Part shown: piece after piece, positions 4,647 to 5,477 of the stretch | Numbering within the stretch: position 1 is the first letter of the stretch | Layout of the letters: each line of letters starts with the position of its first letter | NCBI GenBank assembly: GCA_031253705.1 | Contig: JAIRVW010000088.1 | Location: forward strand, 1 to 5,477 | Direction: 5' to 3' | DNA from: Brucellaceae bacterium | Lineage (GTDB): Bacteria > Pseudomonadota > Alphaproteobacteria > Rhizobiales > Rhizobiaceae | DNA: 5,477 bases | The notes under the pieces: generated by a model | The model's database searches: none | Told to the model about the DNA's origin: nothing | What the model saw: the letters and a program-made list of their open reading frames with translations, nothing else | Position numbers and translations under genes: made by a program

Positions 4647-5477
4647 ATGGGTCTCGCGGCCACAATTACAATTATCTTCAGCATCATTATGCTTGGTTAC
4701 ATATTTGCAAGGCTGAAGATATTAAGCGATGCGACCGGTGATGGTCTTGCCGATTTTGTATTTGTGGTATCCACACCGCTGTTGCTTTTCCGCACAATGA
4801 TCACAGCTGATTTTCAGTCGAGTAATCCCTGGGAATTGTGGCTGGTCTATTTCAGCGGTGTGATTATTGCGTGGACTGCCGCCCATTGCGGTATTCGTTT
4901 TATGTTCGGCCGCGACCGGCGTGCAGGCGTCGTGGCCGGTGTGACGGGGGCATTTTCCAATCTGGTGTTCCTCGGCATGCCGCTGATGCTCGGTGTTTAC
5001 GGGCAGGCCGGACTGGTGATTATTTCGCTGATTATCTCTGTTCATATGCCTTTGATGATGGCCGCATCGCTGATGCTGAATGAATGGGCTTTACGTAAAG
5101 ACGGTATTATCAGCGGAGAAACCGGCCGGTATGATACGGCAGTTAAATTTATTACGTCTCTGCTGCGTAATCCGCTGGTGATCGGCATTCTCGCCGGATG
5201 GCTCGTGCGTCTTTCCGGCCTGACTGTGCCGCAATTGCCGATGCAGCTGATTTCGATGCTGGCGGATGTTTCGGGGCCTCTGGCACTGTTTGCTATGGGG
5301 ATGGGGCTGAAGAAATTCGGCATTTCCGGTAATGTGATTGCCGCCGGTGTGAATGCCTCTTTCAAACTGATGCTGATGCCCGCAGTGGTTTTCATTATGG
5401 CATGGCTGGTCGGTCTGCCGCCTTTAACGGCCAAAGTTGCGATTACAGCTGCGGCGCTGCCGTCGGGTGTTAATTCC
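4647..5477 (+). CDS. AEC (auxin efflux carrier) family transporter, C-terminus beyond the window
   Basis: The open frame runs 277 codons to the window edge without a stop. It is very hydrophobic, with about nine membrane segments visible (roughly residues 3-22, 36-53, 64-86, 94-118, 122-144, 174-191, 201-221, 229-256 and 262 to the edge). FSNLVFLGMPL (103-113) in the fourth segment and the late AAALPSGVNS are typical of the AEC/membrane transport protein family, whose members have about 300-320 residues and ten segments; roughly the last segment is missing here. Bacterial members export or import small carboxylates such as malonate or malate, and the substrate cannot be read from sequence. 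The start is ATG 4647 because TGA lies in frame six bases upstream, and residues 1-22 form the first membrane helix. The ribosome binding site is weak. It is divergent from acpXL and has no evident functional link to the VLCFA genes. Confidence 0.88.
   Translation, partial: MGLAATITIIFSIIMLGYIFARLKILSDATGDGLADFVFVVSTPLLLFRTMITADFQSSNPWELWLVYFSGVIIAWTAAHCGIRFMFGRDRRAGVVAGVTGAFSNLVFLGMPLMLGVYGQAGLVIISLIISVHMPLMMAASLMLNEWALRKDGIISGETGRYDTAVKFITSLLRNPLVIGILAGWLVRLSGLTVPQLPMQLISMLADVSGPLALFAMGMGLKKFGISGNVIAAGVNASFKLMLMPAVVFIMAWLVGLPPLTAKVAITAAALPSGVNS

Noticed and set aside
4522..4716. A 64-codon plus-strand frame crossing the transporter start
   Set aside because: It overlaps the first helix of the AEC transporter in another frame, has no ribosome binding site, and shows no family features.
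4722..5434. Two minus-strand frames (107 and 130 codons) opposite the transporter
   Set aside because: Both are antisense to a clear membrane protein; their polar, His/Asn/Arg-rich composition is the usual mirror of hydrophobic codons.

Overview
The window carries most of the very-long-chain fatty acid (VLCFA) lipid A locus of an alphaproteobacterium of the order Hyphomicrobiales. In this group acpXL, two fabF-type genes, an alcohol-dehydrogenase-like gene and lpxXL are clustered; together they make 27-hydroxyoctacosanoate-type chains and attach them to lipid A. The middling GC content and the protein sequences suggest a Brucella/Ochrobactrum/Pseudochrobactrum/Bartonella-like organism. The genus is a guess made by reading, not by a search.

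Layout. Five genes lie on the minus strand and read right to left: acpXL (TTG start, 4277 to 3996), fabF2XL (3736 to 2573), fabF1XL (2560 to 1286), adh2XL (1232 to 204) and the first 38 codons of lpxXL (116 to the window edge). A divergent AEC-family transporter starts at 4647 on the plus strand and runs off the right edge. The 369-bp divergent gap (4278-4646) is AT-rich and probably holds both promoters.

How the genes work together. AcpXL carries the growing chain on a phosphopantetheine arm. FabF1XL has a complete Cys-His-Lys-His ketosynthase centre. FabF2XL keeps the thiolase-like fold signature but has lost the nucleophilic Cys, one His, the Lys and the Phe gating loop, so it looks like a chain-length-factor-type partner. 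Adh2XL is a medium-chain reductase with structural but not catalytic zinc ligands. LpxXL would transfer the finished chain to lipid A.

What is unusual. The fabZ gene that usually sits between acpXL and fabF2XL in rhizobial clusters is absent. Its place is taken by 259 bp without a convincing gene. That stretch holds a strong intrinsic terminator for acpXL, a second smaller terminator-like hairpin, a perfect CRP-type dyad, a perfect 15-bp palindrome and a 10-bp-spaced direct repeat. acpXL therefore looks transcriptionally separated from the fabF2-fabF1-adh genes. Another terminator-like hairpin lies between adh2XL and lpxXL.
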